Assembly: GCA_012837715.1 (NCBI GenBank)
Contig: DUQR01000041.1
Span: 62,001 to 126,000 of the forward strand
Length of the DNA stretch: 64,000 nucleotides
Direction: 5' to 3'
From: Bacillota bacterium
Lineage (GTDB): Bacteria; Bacillota; UBA4882; UBA10575
Part shown: positions 63,773 to 64,000 of the stretch, one piece after another
How the letters are laid out: the number at the start of each line of letters is the position of its first letter
Numbering within the stretch: position 1 is the stretch's first letter
Program-made: the position numbers and the translations under genes
Notes under the pieces: generated by a model
The model's input: the letters and a program-made list of their open reading frames with translations, nothing else
Databases searched by the model: none
Told to the model about the DNA's origin: nothing

Positions 63773-64000
63773 AAAAAAACCCCGTCCTTCACCATCTACT
63801 GGGACAGGGACGAGGGTTCTGCTCCGCGTGTTACCACCCTGGTTCATCCTTATCTTACGATAAAGACCTCTTGAGGTTCGAAGAAACCTTCGCCTGTAAC
63901 GGGGCTTCCCGTATCTTCTTACTCCGCGTTCGGAAGATCTGCTGAGGAGAGAGAAGTATTCCGCAATCCTGCTGATTTCCACCCACCATCAGCTCTCTGT
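63773..64000 (-). promoter_or_regulatory. T-box leader with terminator (branched-chain amino acid operon)
   Basis: On the minus strand the leader shows the stem I apical segment (AGAGAGCTGATGG...GTGGAAATCAG), the T-box AGGGTGGTAACACGCG with TGGT for pairing to an ACCA-ending uncharged tRNA, and a terminator (CCTCGTCC/GGACGGGG plus seven T at 63773-63779). The 5' strand of the basal stem I lies beyond the window, so the specifier codon is not certain: CTT and CTC (Leu) both occur in the specifier region, and so does TAC. Position ahead of ilvN-ilvC-leuA argues for leucine. Uncharged tRNA should open transcription of the operon. Confidence 0.92.

Noticed and set aside
1-64000. tRNA, rRNA, CRISPR, prophage or intact insertion sequence
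   Set aside because: No GTTCRANNC T-loop context, no regularly spaced repeats with spacers, and no transposase, integrase or phage gene was recognised.

Overview
The window looks like chromosomal DNA from an endospore-forming, motile, saccharolytic member of the Bacillota. This rests on several features: a purine riboswitch, a T-box leader, Gram-positive-type Shine-Dalgarno sites (AAGGAGG), a CotF-like spore coat protein, a SleB-like LysM hydrolase, an archaeal-type short LeuC/LeuD pair, AraM-type glycerol-1-phosphate dehydrogenase, and an LplABC-type sugar importer without its own ATPase. Base composition is intermediate (about half G+C by eye). I cannot name the species; a lineage near the deep-branching saccharolytic Bacillota is a guess.

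Layout. 1-6 kb (minus strand): 5' part of tag, a B12-binding radical SAM protein, a purine permease under a guanine-type riboswitch, and a PutP-like Na+/solute symporter. 6-12 kb (plus strand): an M23 peptidase, argGH, a short-chain dehydrogenase and a coat protein. 12-15.3 kb (minus): hemolysin III, a PHP phosphoesterase and an AlkX/YcaQ-type glycosylase. 15.4-23.3 kb (minus): an arabinose-polysaccharide set (GH43, GH127/146-type, GH43, a secreted esterase, a carboxylesterase), divergent from a chemoreceptor with a sigma-28 type promoter. 25.2-28.5 kb: glycerol-1-phosphate dehydrogenase plus HAD phosphatase, divergent from a DeoR regulator, with an array of candidate operators between them. 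28.6-33.1 kb: pdxS and small or membrane proteins. 33.3-40.5 kb (minus): GH1, GH3 and a solute-binding protein/two-permease importer. 40.8-48.5 kb (minus): a heterodimeric ABC exporter, a sialate-O-acetylesterase-like protein and a GH127. 49-51.9 kb (plus): CoA-disulfide reductase-rhodanese and a SleB-like hydrolase. 52.2-64 kb (minus): a T-box-controlled operon ilvN-ilvC-leuA-cimA-leuC-leuD-leuB-ilvD-ilvB.

How the genes work together. The operon at the right end covers the common branched-chain pathway, with citramalate synthase supplying 2-oxobutanoate for isoleucine. Oddly, the two acetolactate synthase subunits sit at opposite ends. The glycoside hydrolases and esterases would strip acyl groups and arabinofuranosyl or glucosyl units from plant oligosaccharides, many of them probably inside the cell after uptake by the LplABC-type importer.

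Most interesting non-coding signal. A family of roughly 70-116 bp elements occurs in four intergenic regions (about 6.07, 10.33, 23.37 and 48.77 kb). Each has GCTTTTTGCGTTGT-type ends that are inverted repeats, and three have a second nested inverted repeat. All four lie in the same orientation, directly upstream of a plus-strand gene. One copy shows paired changes in both arms. They could be MITE-like elements or a structured leader. There are also two small gene fossils: the tail of an ABC permease at the end of the GH3 gene, and the tail of an amidohydrolase beside ilvB. No tRNA, rRNA, CRISPR array or intact transposase gene was seen.
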